Assembly: GCF_048544455.1 (NCBI RefSeq)
Contig: NC_133534.1
Span: forward strand, 87,511,637-87,575,636
DNA from: Silene latifolia
Taxonomy: Eukaryota > Streptophyta > Magnoliopsida > Caryophyllales > Caryophyllaceae
DNA length: 64,000 nucleotides
Direction of reading: 5' to 3'
Made by a program: the position numbers and the translations under genes. Positions 45,985 through 56,959 of this stretch are shown here, piece by piece. The notes below the pieces were generated by a model that was not told the DNA's origin, did not search any database, and was given only the letters and a program-made list of their open reading frames with translations. Positions within the stretch are counted from its first letter, which is position 1; the number at the start of each line of letters is the position of its first letter.

Positions 45985-45986
45985 AG

Positions 45987-45998
45987 TGGTATCAGAGC
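45987..45998 (+). other. Primer-binding site of Copia 2
   Basis: TGGTATCAGAGC, complementary to initiator tRNA-Met, 2 bp after the LTR. Confidence 0.92.
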
Positions 45999-48097
45999 AT
46001 AGGATGTTGCATGCATAATCGGTTATTGTTTTTCCGAGTTAAAAGGTTAACATATAAAACTAAAAATTTGTGATTTATTAGTATAAGCCACGAAATCACC
46101 ATGCATGTTATATATTCTGGTCCTAAAATGTTTTTAGGTCATTTTTATGATTCATGGAAATTTATTGCTCATTTTAAGGATTTTTGGTCATTTTATTACA
46201 TTTTTATGACTAAAATGGGAATTAAAATGCTAAAAATAGTTAAATTTCGTTTCTGACCTTGAAAGATTTATATGACCTCACATGCATATTTTACAAGTTG
46301 TGTGTAAAAGGACGAGTTAATTTGATTAATTTTGCATGATGTATGATTTTTATGAGATAAAAATGGATTAAAAGAGGTAAAATGGTTAAAAACAGTAAAA
46401 TTTCGAATTAAGACATGATCTTTTAATATGATGTCACATGCAAGATTTAAAGAGAGTATGTAAATTTCTAGATTTAAATATCTTATTTAGCATGATTTAT
46501 GGATTTTTGAGTAAAAATGGCATAAATAGTGACTATTTTAGCAAAAATTAGCTAAAACGCATTGCATGGCTTGAGAAAATTATTTTAAGTTGCATAAATA
46601 TCCCACTAATCAGATCTAAAGTTGTAAAAATTATTGCTTTAATTTTCGTATACTTTATACATTTTATGAGATAAAAACGATAAAAATGCAACTATATTTT
46701 CTCAAAATTAATTCAAAAATTTTAACCATGTTTTTTGACATTATGAGGGTCATGGAATTATTCCAGAATGTTCAAAAATTTAAAATTCAAATTTTGAAAC
46801 TTTTATCATTTAATTTGGATTTATTTCATATAAATAATGATTTTAAGGTCAAAAATGAGCATAAAATTAAATCAAGTTGAATTATTGTCAAAAATTTAGT
46901 GATGACTGAATTTTGAGTCCTAAAATGTGTTAGGATAATTAACTTGAGCTTAGATGTGATTTAAGTGTTAATTAGTGATTTTAAAAGGTTATTATCACGC
47001 ATTTCCATGAAACCGGGTTATATGTACGACATAAGTTAAATAGGGCGATTTGGCACATGATTTTGCATGATAGGTACATATTATAATGCTGCATATTTCA
47101 ATTGTTGAATGTCTTTTATTTATATAATTTCGAATTATGTAATTTTATCTTAGTATGGCCTTAGTTTCAATCGATATTACCCGTAATGAAAGGGAATATT
47201 GATTCGGTTGTAATTTAATGTGATCTCGAATCACTTTTATTTTATTTTTATTAGTTTTTCCATTTTACAAATGTATAATAGGAATAGCTTTGTATTTTTA
47301 TTATTATTTGTAATTATGGGGCTTCTTCAAAGACGGTGCCATTCGGAAAGGTGATCCGACAAAGACGGTGTCTTGGAAGGCGTGCCAATTGAAGATTCAA
47401 GGGACCAAAGGAGTTGATTTCCGAATATGTAATAGATTATTTGATTTTCTATTTTAGGAAGGCCATACTAGGAATTTTATTTATTGCTTTGCATTTCTTT
47501 TAATATGTTACATGCATTGCCAAATCGCCATATCAACACATGCATATCATATCGAGTCTTCGACCGTGTCAATTATAATTATCGTAGTTCACCGCTTTAG
47601 TTCACTTAAAACGTGATAGATAATAAATTGACAAGACCTCTCACATATTAAAAATTGAGAAAAAGCCTTACCAAAAAGTAGAAACCCATGAAGTACCAAT
47701 TTCACAAGGGAGTTAATCCGGCTTCACCGTAATACAAACCTTGTTACGTTGGCGAAGTGGGGTAGTAAAAAGTTATTACATCGAAATTTGGATTGAGCTC
47801 AACGGAAGTATTGTTGACCGTAGTCGCATGTGTTCCGGGCTAAAGATGAAAATAAGAGTAATTTTTATCGACCGAGAGTTCTAAAAGTAGAATCGATTAA
47901 AGAGTTAATCCGCCGAGTTATATTAATAAGGGATGAATCGGCTCACCGTGCCCGAGTTGATATGAATTTGGATCTCGGAATCATTTATGTAGTTGGGTGG
48001 AGGTCACTATATAAATGTTAAAACTTGTTTAAGAATGTTTACAAGTTTAAATTAAAAATGACAAATGTTAATATTTCCTTTACCTCCAAAATTGTAG
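45999..48097 (+). other. Long AT-rich leader of Copia 2
   Basis: About 2.1 kb where gag should be. No frame longer than about 65 codons and no Gag motif. The zinc knuckle appears only after the later ORF start. The usual gag N-terminus has been lost or replaced. Confidence 0.7.
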
Positions 48098-51000
48098 TTG
48101 ATTTATATCACAATGGATCCATCACAAGCAACAACACCAATTACTGTTGAGTCATGTCACAACTTATTCGACGAAATTTGCTCCGACCACCAACTCGATA
48201 CTACTAGAGAGCTTCATTTTGGGATCGGTTCCGATGGAAATCTAAATTTCATCACTTCCTCCATACCTCCTGCTATTACTAGGCCTTATGTGAATGTGTC
48301 TCAGGTAGACCATGTCACTAAGTCTATGAAGTCCCTATCTTTGAAAGAGAAGGATGCCGAAGTAAGTGGGAGTTCTAGCAAGCAAGTTCTTGCTACTAAT
48401 GGGAAAAGGTTCAAGAGGAAGGGAAGAAAAGGGAGAAAACCCAACAATGGTCGAGGAGCCAAAGTTGATGATAAATGCCATTATTGTCAAGAAATGGGAC
48501 ATTGGATGAGAAATTGCCCCATATATTTGGGAAATATAAGGGATGGACTTGTCATTCCACTTGGTAAAATTCCTACTGGGATTTATGTTATTGATGTAAA
48601 TTTCACTTCCACGACAACATGGGTACTAGATACTGGTTGTGGTTCTCACCTTTGTAATCATTTACAGGGGCTAAGAAACGTGGAAAAGCTGAACAAAGGC
48701 GATGTTGATCTCCGACTTGGGAATGGAGCTAGGGTAGCGGCCGCATCCAAGGGTACTTATGTACTTGTTCTAGCGAATGGATTTGAATTGTATTTGCATA
48801 ATTGTTTTTATGTACCTACTCTATCTAAGAACATTATTTCAGTTGCTATGCCAGACATAGATGGCTTTAATTTTGCTATCAAGAACAATTGTTATACTAT
48901 TTCTAGAAATGACTTGGTCATAGGCCGAGGTTCATCTATTAATGGTATTTATGTTCTAGAAACATCAAATCCAAAGAATGACATCTATAACATTCAAACT
49001 AATAAACTCAAATCAAGTGATCCAAATGAGTCGTACATTTGGCATTGTCGATTGGGTCATATCAATGAGAATCGCATTAAGAGGTTAGTTTCTACTAACG
49101 TGATCAAACCATTTGATTTCCAATCATATGGTATATGCGAATCATGCCTCCTAGGTAAAATGACTCGTAGTCCTTTTAGTGGTAAAGGGACACGAGCTAG
49201 TGAACTTTTGGGCCTTATTCATACCGATGTTTGTGGACCAATGAGTATCACCGCTAGGGGTAATTATGATTACTTCATTACCTTCACCGACGATTTGAGT
49301 AGATATGGGTATATCTACTTAATGAAATATAAGAGTGAAGCTTTTGAGAAATTTAAACAATTTCAAAATGAAGTTGAGAACCAATTGAATAAAAGGTTAA
49401 AGACACTACGATCTGATCGTGGTGGAGAATATCTCAGTAATGAATTTGATTCACACTTGAAGGATTGTGGCATTGTGTCACAACTCACTCCACCTGGCAC
49501 ACCACAACTAAATGGTGTAGCCGAAAGGAGAAATCGAACCCTACTAGATATGGTTCGATCTATGATGAGTCTAACCGAGTTACCCGACTCTTTTTGGGGA
49601 TTTGCAATCCAAAGCGCAATTAAATCATTAAACATTAGTCCATCAAAAGAAACCGAAAAGACACCATATGAGATATGGAAAGGAAGAGTTCCTAATATAT
49701 CCTATATGAGGATTTGGGGTTACGATGCTTACGTCAAAGTGAAGATCGACAACAAGCTAGCCCCACGATCCGAAAAATGCATCTTTGTGGGTTACCCAAC
49801 CACCACCCGAGGTTACTACTTCTACAAACCTCAAGAGAACAAAGTGTTTGTGTCTAACGAGGCTGTCTTCTTAGAAAATGAGTTTATTTCTAAGAGACAG
49901 AGTGGGAGAAATTTTGAACTTAATGAAGTTCAAGAGACACAAACCGAAGTAGAGTCAAATGAAGAAGCACGTGAAGACATTCCTTCATCTTCTAATTCGG
50001 TAGTCATTCCTCAATTGAGGAGGTCGGGTCGGGAAATTCGCCATCCTGATAGATACGTGGGACTTATCGAAGAGGATGGGAGACTTGATGTGTTGCTTCT
50101 AGAAAGCGACGAACCTGCTACCTACAAAGCTGCAATCTCTAGTCCTAATTCAGCTTTATGGCTTCAAGCCATGGAATCCGAAATTAATTCAATGCACGAA
50201 AATCAAGTCTGGAACTTGGTGGATTTGCCTGAAGGAGTGAGACCTCTTCAATGCAAATGGATATTCAAAATAAAGAATGGCATAGAAGGACATGATGATG
50301 TCTACAAGGCTAGGCTTGTTGCAAAGGGTTTTACCCAAGTTCAGGGTCTTCACTATGATGAAACCTTTGCTACTGTAGCCATGCTAAGATCCATTCGGAT
50401 ATTGTTAGCGATTGCTGCATTTCATGACTATGAAATTTGGCAAATGGATGTAAAGACCGCTTTTCTAAATGGGCATTTAGAAGAGGAGGTGTACATGTTA
50501 TAAACTGAAGGTTTTGTAGATCCGAAAAATCCTAACAAAATATGCAAGCTTAAGAGATCCATTTATGGTCTTAAGCAAGCATCAAGAAGCTGGAATCATC
50601 GATTCAATCATGTTATAAGAGAGAATGGTTTTACTCGAAGTGTTGAGGAACCATGTTTATACATGAAGTTTAGTGGGAGCAATGTTGTGTTCCTAATATT
50701 GTATGTGGATGACATACTACTTATTGGAAATGATATTCCAATGTTATCCTCCGTCAAGGAGTACTTGGGAAATCACTTTCTAATGAAGGATTTAGGGGAA
50801 GCACAACGCATACTAGGTATCCGGATCTATAGAGATAGAACCAAAAGGATATTGGCATTAAGTCAAGAATCTTATGTTGAAAAGATTCTTCGACGTTTCA
50901 GCATGGAAAAGTCCAAGAGAGGCTTAATTCCTATGGGGAGTGGAATCATTTTGAGCAAGTCTCAATCTCCTTCCAAACCCGAAGATGTTGAACGCATGAA

Positions 51001-51693
51001 GTTGATTCCTTATGCTTCCATTTGTTGGATCAATCATGTATGCCATGATATGCACTCGTCCAGATGTCTCATATGCTTTAAGCATGACTAGTAGATATCA
51101 AGAGAATCCAGGTGAGAGTCACTAGATAGCTGTGAAAAATATCCTTAAGTACTTGCGAAGGACTAAGGATTCTATCTTAGTATTTGGAGGTGACTCTGAG
51201 TTGTGTGTTAAGGGTTACACAGACTCGAGTTTTCAAACAGATAGAGATGATATGAAATCCCAAGCTGGATTTATATACATGCTCAATGGTGGTGCCATAA
51301 GCTGGAGAAGCTTCAAAGAAGCTGTGATTGCGGATTCTACTACGGAGGTCGAGAGTACGTTAAAGATCGAAGCTCGCTAAGGAAGCCGCGTGGATTAGGC
51401 AATTCTTGGAAGGGCTAAAGGTAGTACCCACCGCCAAAGATCCTATCACGATCTTCTGTGACAATAGTGGGGCGATATTTCAAGCTAAAGAACCCAAGTC
51501 TAGCAATAAATCTAGACACGTACTTAGAAAATTCCATGTAATCAGGGATTTCATTGAAAGAAAGGAAATAGCGATTTGTAAGGTTGGAACTGATGACAAC
51601 ATAGCTGATCCATTAACCAAACCTTTATCGCAAACAAAGCATGACCATCATGTTGTACCCATGGGTCTAAGGCGTATGCCAAATTTGTATTAG
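48098..51693 (+). pseudogene. Copia 2 Gag-C-terminus and Pol, broken
   Basis: The main frame runs 801 codons. In order: a basic region and zinc knuckle (CHYCQEMGHWMRNC, about 127-140), protease (Asp-Thr-Gly at about 178-180), GAG-pre-integrase (HHCC about 316-350), integrase (D about 376 and 440, E about 476) and the start of reverse transcriptase. A TAA at 50501-50503 replaces the Gln codon of the YMxQ motif by one C-to-T change. Reverse transcriptase continues to about 51091 (YVDDILLIGND), where a frameshift follows. RNase H is split near 51370-51406. No autonomous activity is possible. Confidence 0.9.
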
Positions 51694-52471
51694 ATTATAA
51701 GATATGAAATGAAAAATCTGAGTATTTGGTTCATATATGATAATCGCATTTATCGTTTGAGTTTATACAAACTCGTTTATTTATAACCTTGTTCTATCCA
51801 AATGGGTTGTGGAGAAAAATTGAACCCCATTAAAGTGAACTGGATTAACATGGTATCCGCCCCTAGTTACTTATATGAGGTGACGTCTCGAAGTGACTAG
51901 AGTGTGATGCGATTGATGGCAAGTTCAAGTGTCATAGAGTCATATGGGATGACTAGTCGATCACATAGGCAGACTGTATGGGACAATCTATCGGGCAGTG
52001 ACCGCTTATAGAGTTCTGGTAATTCATAAAGCCTGGTCGTGGCAAGAGCTACTATAGTATTCTTATGAGTCAATTCTTTTGACTAGAGACTATTCGCCCA
52101 AGTTGGCACAACTTCTGATTAGCTTTGATTTATGCTCTACGATTTCGTAAATGAGGTCAAACTGGGTATATTTTGGGTTATGATGGTGTGGTGAACGAAG
52201 GGAATAGGGCGATAGGAATTGTCCACCCCTTGTCAGGGTTGTTTGAAATCTCAAGGCCACTCGAGGAGTAGTTAACTGGAAATGCGTGGCCACGCTCGGA
52301 AGGTATCTGTGATAGATAATTCCGGTCAGACAGTTAATCTCCAGATCGAGAAAACCGCTCAAGATATGATCAAAATGTAAGTACGACCTGCAAGACACCT
52401 TGCATTGAGTGGAAGATTGTAATAGGACAAGAGAATTGGTGACGCACACTTGTCGAGGACAAGTGGGAGAT
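51694..52471 (+). other. 3' non-coding region, hairpin and polypurine tract of Copia 2
   Basis: No gene seen. Just before the LTR is the perfect hairpin ACTTGTC-GAG-GACAAGT (52448-52464), which overlaps the polypurine tract AAGTGGGAGAT. Confidence 0.8.
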
Positions 52472-53757
52472 TGTTGGGAAATGTGTCCTCAACAATAGTG
52501 CGATCACATGATTTAAATATCATTATTAAATCTCATATTAAGAATACATGAGGGATGATTCTTTATACAGTCGACTGACCGTCATTAATCGGTAATGATT
52601 GGCTGACTAGAGTTTGACATTACTGTCGTGTGACGGTGGTGGTCAGTTGATCCCTTTAGGTCACACCTATAGGATGAGGCCCAAATAGATATTTAATTAA
52701 TTGTAAGCGATACGAATTAATTAATTCCTTATTTGTGGGAGTGCAATTTTGCGTCTTATTTTAATGTGATTAAATAAAGATTAAATTTAGTAATTAAGCG
52801 TTAAATTACTAAATTAGTTGAGGTATTAATATAAGTTTTGAGGTAGAGGTAATTAGTTATTTAAAGTTACAAGAAGTTGTAATTTTAACTAGCTAGTAAT
52901 TATGGGACCCATTATATGATGATATAATGGTAGTATACTACTCAAAAAGTGGAGTGTATATTATATTATAATTTGTAATATTTAAGTGTTAAATGATTAC
53001 ATTAATAATTAAATATGTAAGATAGTTGAACATAAGACTTATAAGCATTTGTGGGACAAATGACAAAAGGCAAAAATGGTCCATATAAGGGCCAAATATT
53101 TCAGCCAAATAAGATGAGCAAAAGATGCTCATTTGTCTTTATTGTTTTATGATTAAAGCTTGATAGTGACCTTGCATGCTAGCTTTAATCATTCCAACTC
53201 TTACACACTCTACTTAAACAATACAAGTGAATAAAAACAAGAGAAAAGAGATTCCCTTGGAGCCATAAAGCCAACCGGTTTTGGCCTATACAAAAGGGGC
53301 TTTTGTTGCTCATTTTTGATGTTACTACTTCACTTGTTTCTCTCTAAATTCCTCACATGCAAATGCAAATAAAAGCTCTCCAAAATACTAATAGATATCA
53401 TACATTACTTAAGATAGTAATACAAGATTATTAGTATTATTAAGGTAATATTTCTACTACATATCTAGTTAATATTAGTAGGAATTTTTGGGATTAATCT
53501 TGGGTGCAATTTATTGGAGTGGCTTCTAAACTTGGAGTCTTAGGAGGATCATCCATCATTATAAGCTCAAGAACAAGTGAAGGAAGGTGACCTTACTTGT
53601 GCCCAAAATTTCGAACCATACAACAATGTAAGGAACATTGTTTTTTCTTATAAATCTTTCATTTTGTTATGCATGCACTAGATCTAAAGAACAAATAATT
53701 AACAAGTTAATTAGTTCACTATTAGAGGAGTCTAATAATAGGTATATGAACCTAACA
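52472..53757 (+). repeat. 3' LTR of Copia 2
   Basis: 1286 bp, mate of 44700-45984, about 1-1.5 percent different by eye. Followed by TSD agtcg. Confidence 0.93.
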
Positions 53758-53826
53758 AGTCGAAGAAGTAGACGGAGTAGTAGCCGAAATGGGTTTCTCG
53801 AGTCCGGTTTCTTTAGCACTATCCAT
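53758..53826 (-). pseudogene. E ORF-1 gene, N-terminal piece
   Basis: On the minus strand an ATG at 53826 starts MDSAKETGLEKPISATT..., running into the Copia 2 insertion. The frame continues at 44699 in a Thr-rich segment. It is too short to stand alone; the call rests on the TSD and frame continuity. Confidence 0.65.
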
Positions 53827-54278
53827 AGCTAAAGTAAGAAGCAAGTTCCTAATCAGCAATCAACCAGTTCGAATTTTTCCCCAAATCCATTTCTAAAACC
53901 TTAATTCACATAAAACTAAGGTAAAATCAATATTAGATAATTAGGAAAGGGGAGAGGAACTTACTTGAATATTAACCAACAATAATAAGCAATTTAAACC
54001 GAAAAAGCTTCAAATTAATCGAATTAACTCGATTTTTCGCAAACCCTAACTTGTAAAACCCGAAATTAAACAAAAAATTGTGGTGCAATTAGGGACAAAC
54101 GGATTAATTGATGCAAAATAAGTATATGGGTAATTTAATTGGTAAGATTTGGGGAAGAAAAAGAAGATTTTAGGTTGGGAATTGTGGTTATCAAAGGATT
54201 TAGGGAAGAACAAAGAGATGAATATGAAAATAGAATAAGGGAGAAGAAGTACTCCCTCGTGTATATGCGCAGAAAACA

Positions 54279-54578
54279 TCGATCGAGTGGTTTTGAGTTA
54301 CTCGATCGAGAGTTCTATTCCTCCTTTTGCTCGATCGAGTGTTTGTAACATACTCGATCGAGAACTTTTCTTCTTGCTTGCGACTTTGCTCGATCGAGGG
54401 CTTTGAAGTTAATCGATCGAGACCTTTTCCTCTTCAATTCTGCTCAATCGAGTACATGACAACTCGATCGAGAACCGACCCCTGAATTGTGCCTCATCGA
54501 TCAAGAACTTTAAACTACTCGTTCGAGTTCTTTCTCTTGGACATTTGCTCGATCGAGCACAAAAAGTGTTCGATCGAG
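54279..54578. repeat. TCGATCGAG array upstream of E ORF-1
   Basis: About a dozen CTCGATCGAG-like units, often in pairs 20-23 bp apart with longer gaps between pairs (23, 29, 23, 36, 23, 31, 20). A TATA-like CATATACAC (minus, near 54262-54270) lies between array and ORF-1. The non-coding stretch 53827-54278 shows no gene. Confidence 0.88.
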
Positions 54579-54886
54579 GGCTTCTCTCTTGGCACGCTTC
54601 CCAATGATCAAAAAATCTCCCAACCTGCATAAAAAGAAAAAAATACTTCCCGCAAAAAGTACCAAATCCAAAAACTATGCAGTCAAAATTCGTCCTAAAC
54701 TAATTAAACTAACGTCTATTCCTAATTTCTAAATGCAATAAAAATGTCTAACAAATTCAAAATTACAAATTGTTTTTACAAGCTGAATAGCGCTGCGGCT
54801 CATCTTCTGAAACACTTGAACAACCCGAAAGAGGGCTTCTGACCGGAGGAGGTCCCTTCAGCATCGCGGACCATCCCTTTAGGCCT

Positions 54887-55402
54887 CTATGTACTTGAAT
54901 TGATCAAAGGAGAGTAGTCTGCATCTACATATGCTTTTACTCTCTTCTGTACTTTGTCGGGCATGTCCTTCTCTTCTCCTTTCACGCGTTTCGCGCCTTT
55001 GACACTGTCTTTAGCAATGGGCTCAAATTCTAATGTACTCTCATCACGGGGATCTCCAATGTTTAATCCGTCAAGATCTGTAACAACATAAATAACAGGA
55101 TGGTCCTTCATATTGCTCCCAAACTGGGTCTGAGGTGTTAACACAACATAACATGATTCAACATTAGCTGTTGAAGATTCCGTATCAGGGTCTTTAGAGG
55201 GAATAACATTGCAGGGCTTGACTTGCATATGCGCCCTACGAACACTAAACTGGTAAAAGGTTAATTCCTCCTCACCTACCTGAAAAGTCAAAGTCTGCCC
55301 CCGTGGACATGGGCCCACCTGCAAGCCCGGTTGATCTGCGGACGTGCAACGGTCTTTTGAGAGCCACACTCGGCGGCGTAAAAATGCTTTCGACAGGATC
55401 AT
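54887..55402 (-). CDS. Unrecognised ORF upstream of the E array
   Basis: 171 residues, no known motif. Its position (ORF, then palindrome array on the minus strand) matches the D ORF. A short stretch (PQTQFGSNMKDH) resembles PPQNGSKMEED of D, followed in both by an acidic segment. This could be a remnant of the same kind of gene. The true start is unclear, and the frame may begin in flanking sequence beyond 55390. Confidence 0.3.
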   Translation of the reverse strand: MILSKAFLRRRVWLSKDRCTSADQPGLQVGPCPRGQTLTFQVGEEELTFYQFSVRRAHMQVKPCNVIPSKDPDTESSTANVESCYVVLTPQTQFGSNMKDHPVIYVVTDLDGLNIGDPRDESTLEFEPIAKDSVKGAKRVKGEEKDMPDKVQKRVKAYVDADYSPLINSST

Positions 55403-56959
55403 TTTAGATCGGTCGATTTCGTCTCGGTAAGGGTCTCGAAACGATTAGAGATTTTCGGAGTCGCCACCAAGCATTTGTGGGATGCTTGGAACCCGTTCGA
55501 ATCCACTTTATACCTCGGTCAAACGAAACACAAATCAGTGTTTGACATAGGTACTAAAGATAAGGAATCATTCCTCTTTAGCATCTTATCTCTAGAATGA
55601 CTCTCGTACGCCCTGGACAAGGTCGTCCACTATTCAAAGTTTCTGAGTAAGAGGTGAAGGTACGTATTGGGAAGCCCTTTAATCAGACACCCAATCCCGC
55701 CAAGGGTAGCGGCTTCTACTGATCGATCTTGGTTGGTTGAATGCAAAAGTTGATAAAACGGTTTTAAATGCATGAATTCGCATCAAATAATTTAAACCTA
55801 ACATGTGAGAGCTTTCTAAGTCGGTTGATTTAATCCAAGCTAGTATCAAGTATAAGATGTCAAGTTGGATTTAGATTGATTTGCATGTGAAAACGGAAAT
55901 TAAACATCCATTTACCGTATTAGGTTTATGGTGCATGACGCGATCCATTTGTCTTAGTAAGGTGTTACGCAAATATGATTAGTCGTCTGATCCGTCCTAT
56001 ATCCGGGTTAACCGGAGTCGGGATCGTCCTAGACTAATGCTGGAAGGGGAACAGACGCTGCACCAGGCAGCCATATGAGGCGCGAGCCTGTTGGCGATGC
56101 AAGGGCGTCTCCCCTGTTTTTGAAAATAGGAAAGAAATGGCTTGTTTAGGCGCGGGTCAGTCAACGGTTTAAGACGCGTTCTGACCATTTGAAAAACGTT
56201 TATAAAATGTGTTGAAAAATGGGTATTTGAACCCGTTTTGGTTTGAAAGGGTCGTTTAGACTGTATTTGTTGATTTGAGGAACGAGACTCGAATAATCAT
56301 CATTATTTTGATGATATTCGGTGTTGGGTTCGACTTGGCGAACTTGACATGAATAGTTTTGAAAATAATTATGAACTAATTGTTTTAAAATCATTTGAAT
56401 ATAATTAGTCAATACTGATCATCGTACTCGGGTTAAAATCCGACATGGTATGTAGAACCAAGGATGACTTTGTGTTGGTGACTAATATGTTTATTTTGGA
56501 AATGTAAAGAAATGATGAAAGCCTTTAAAATACCTCTCAAAATGTAAAGAAATAAAATAAAAGGTTTTAAAATACCTTTTAAATGTTATTAACCAAATAT
56601 TATCACCGGAACATGGATTAATTCGTCATGGTATTAAGAACCAAGGGTGAAAAATGTTTTATGGTTAAAATTTGTAAAAATAAATAAAAGGGTTTGAAAA
56701 CATTCGAAATGGTAAAAACCGATTACAAATATGAAAATAGATTAATGAGGAAGGACGAAAACAAACACGGTTGAGTTTTGACCCGGGCACCCCATTGAGG
56801 CGCGGGCCTCTGTGCAGGACAAGGGGCTTCTGTCTCAGGCCAAAACTCAGTTTTGGCTCATCTATCCTACGTTTTGGATCGTGTTATGCATGTTTTAGCA
56901 TGTTATGGTCATAAAACAAGCAAAGATATGATTAAAGAAAGATTTTTACACCCTTATAC
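55403..56959. other. Unassigned repetitive-looking sequence
   Basis: No gene, LTR ends or TSD found. It contains GGAGTCGCCACC near 55460, reminiscent of primer-binding regions of other gypsy groups, and three related motifs around AGGCGCGGGCCT (56075-56087, about 56149, about 56795). It could be part of a further LTR element. Confidence 0.4.

Larger units (their letters stand above)
44700..53757 (+). mobile_element. Complete Ty1/copia element Copia 2, coding-defective
   Basis: 9058 bp with LTRs 44700-45984 and 52472-53757, TSD agtcg on both sides (44695-44699 and 53758-53762), inserted in the E ORF-1 gene. The LTRs differ at roughly 15-20 sites by eye. The internal order is primer-binding site, 2.1 kb non-coding leader, pol, 3' non-coding region, hairpin, polypurine tract. 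The N-terminal Gag domain is missing. Confidence 0.93.
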
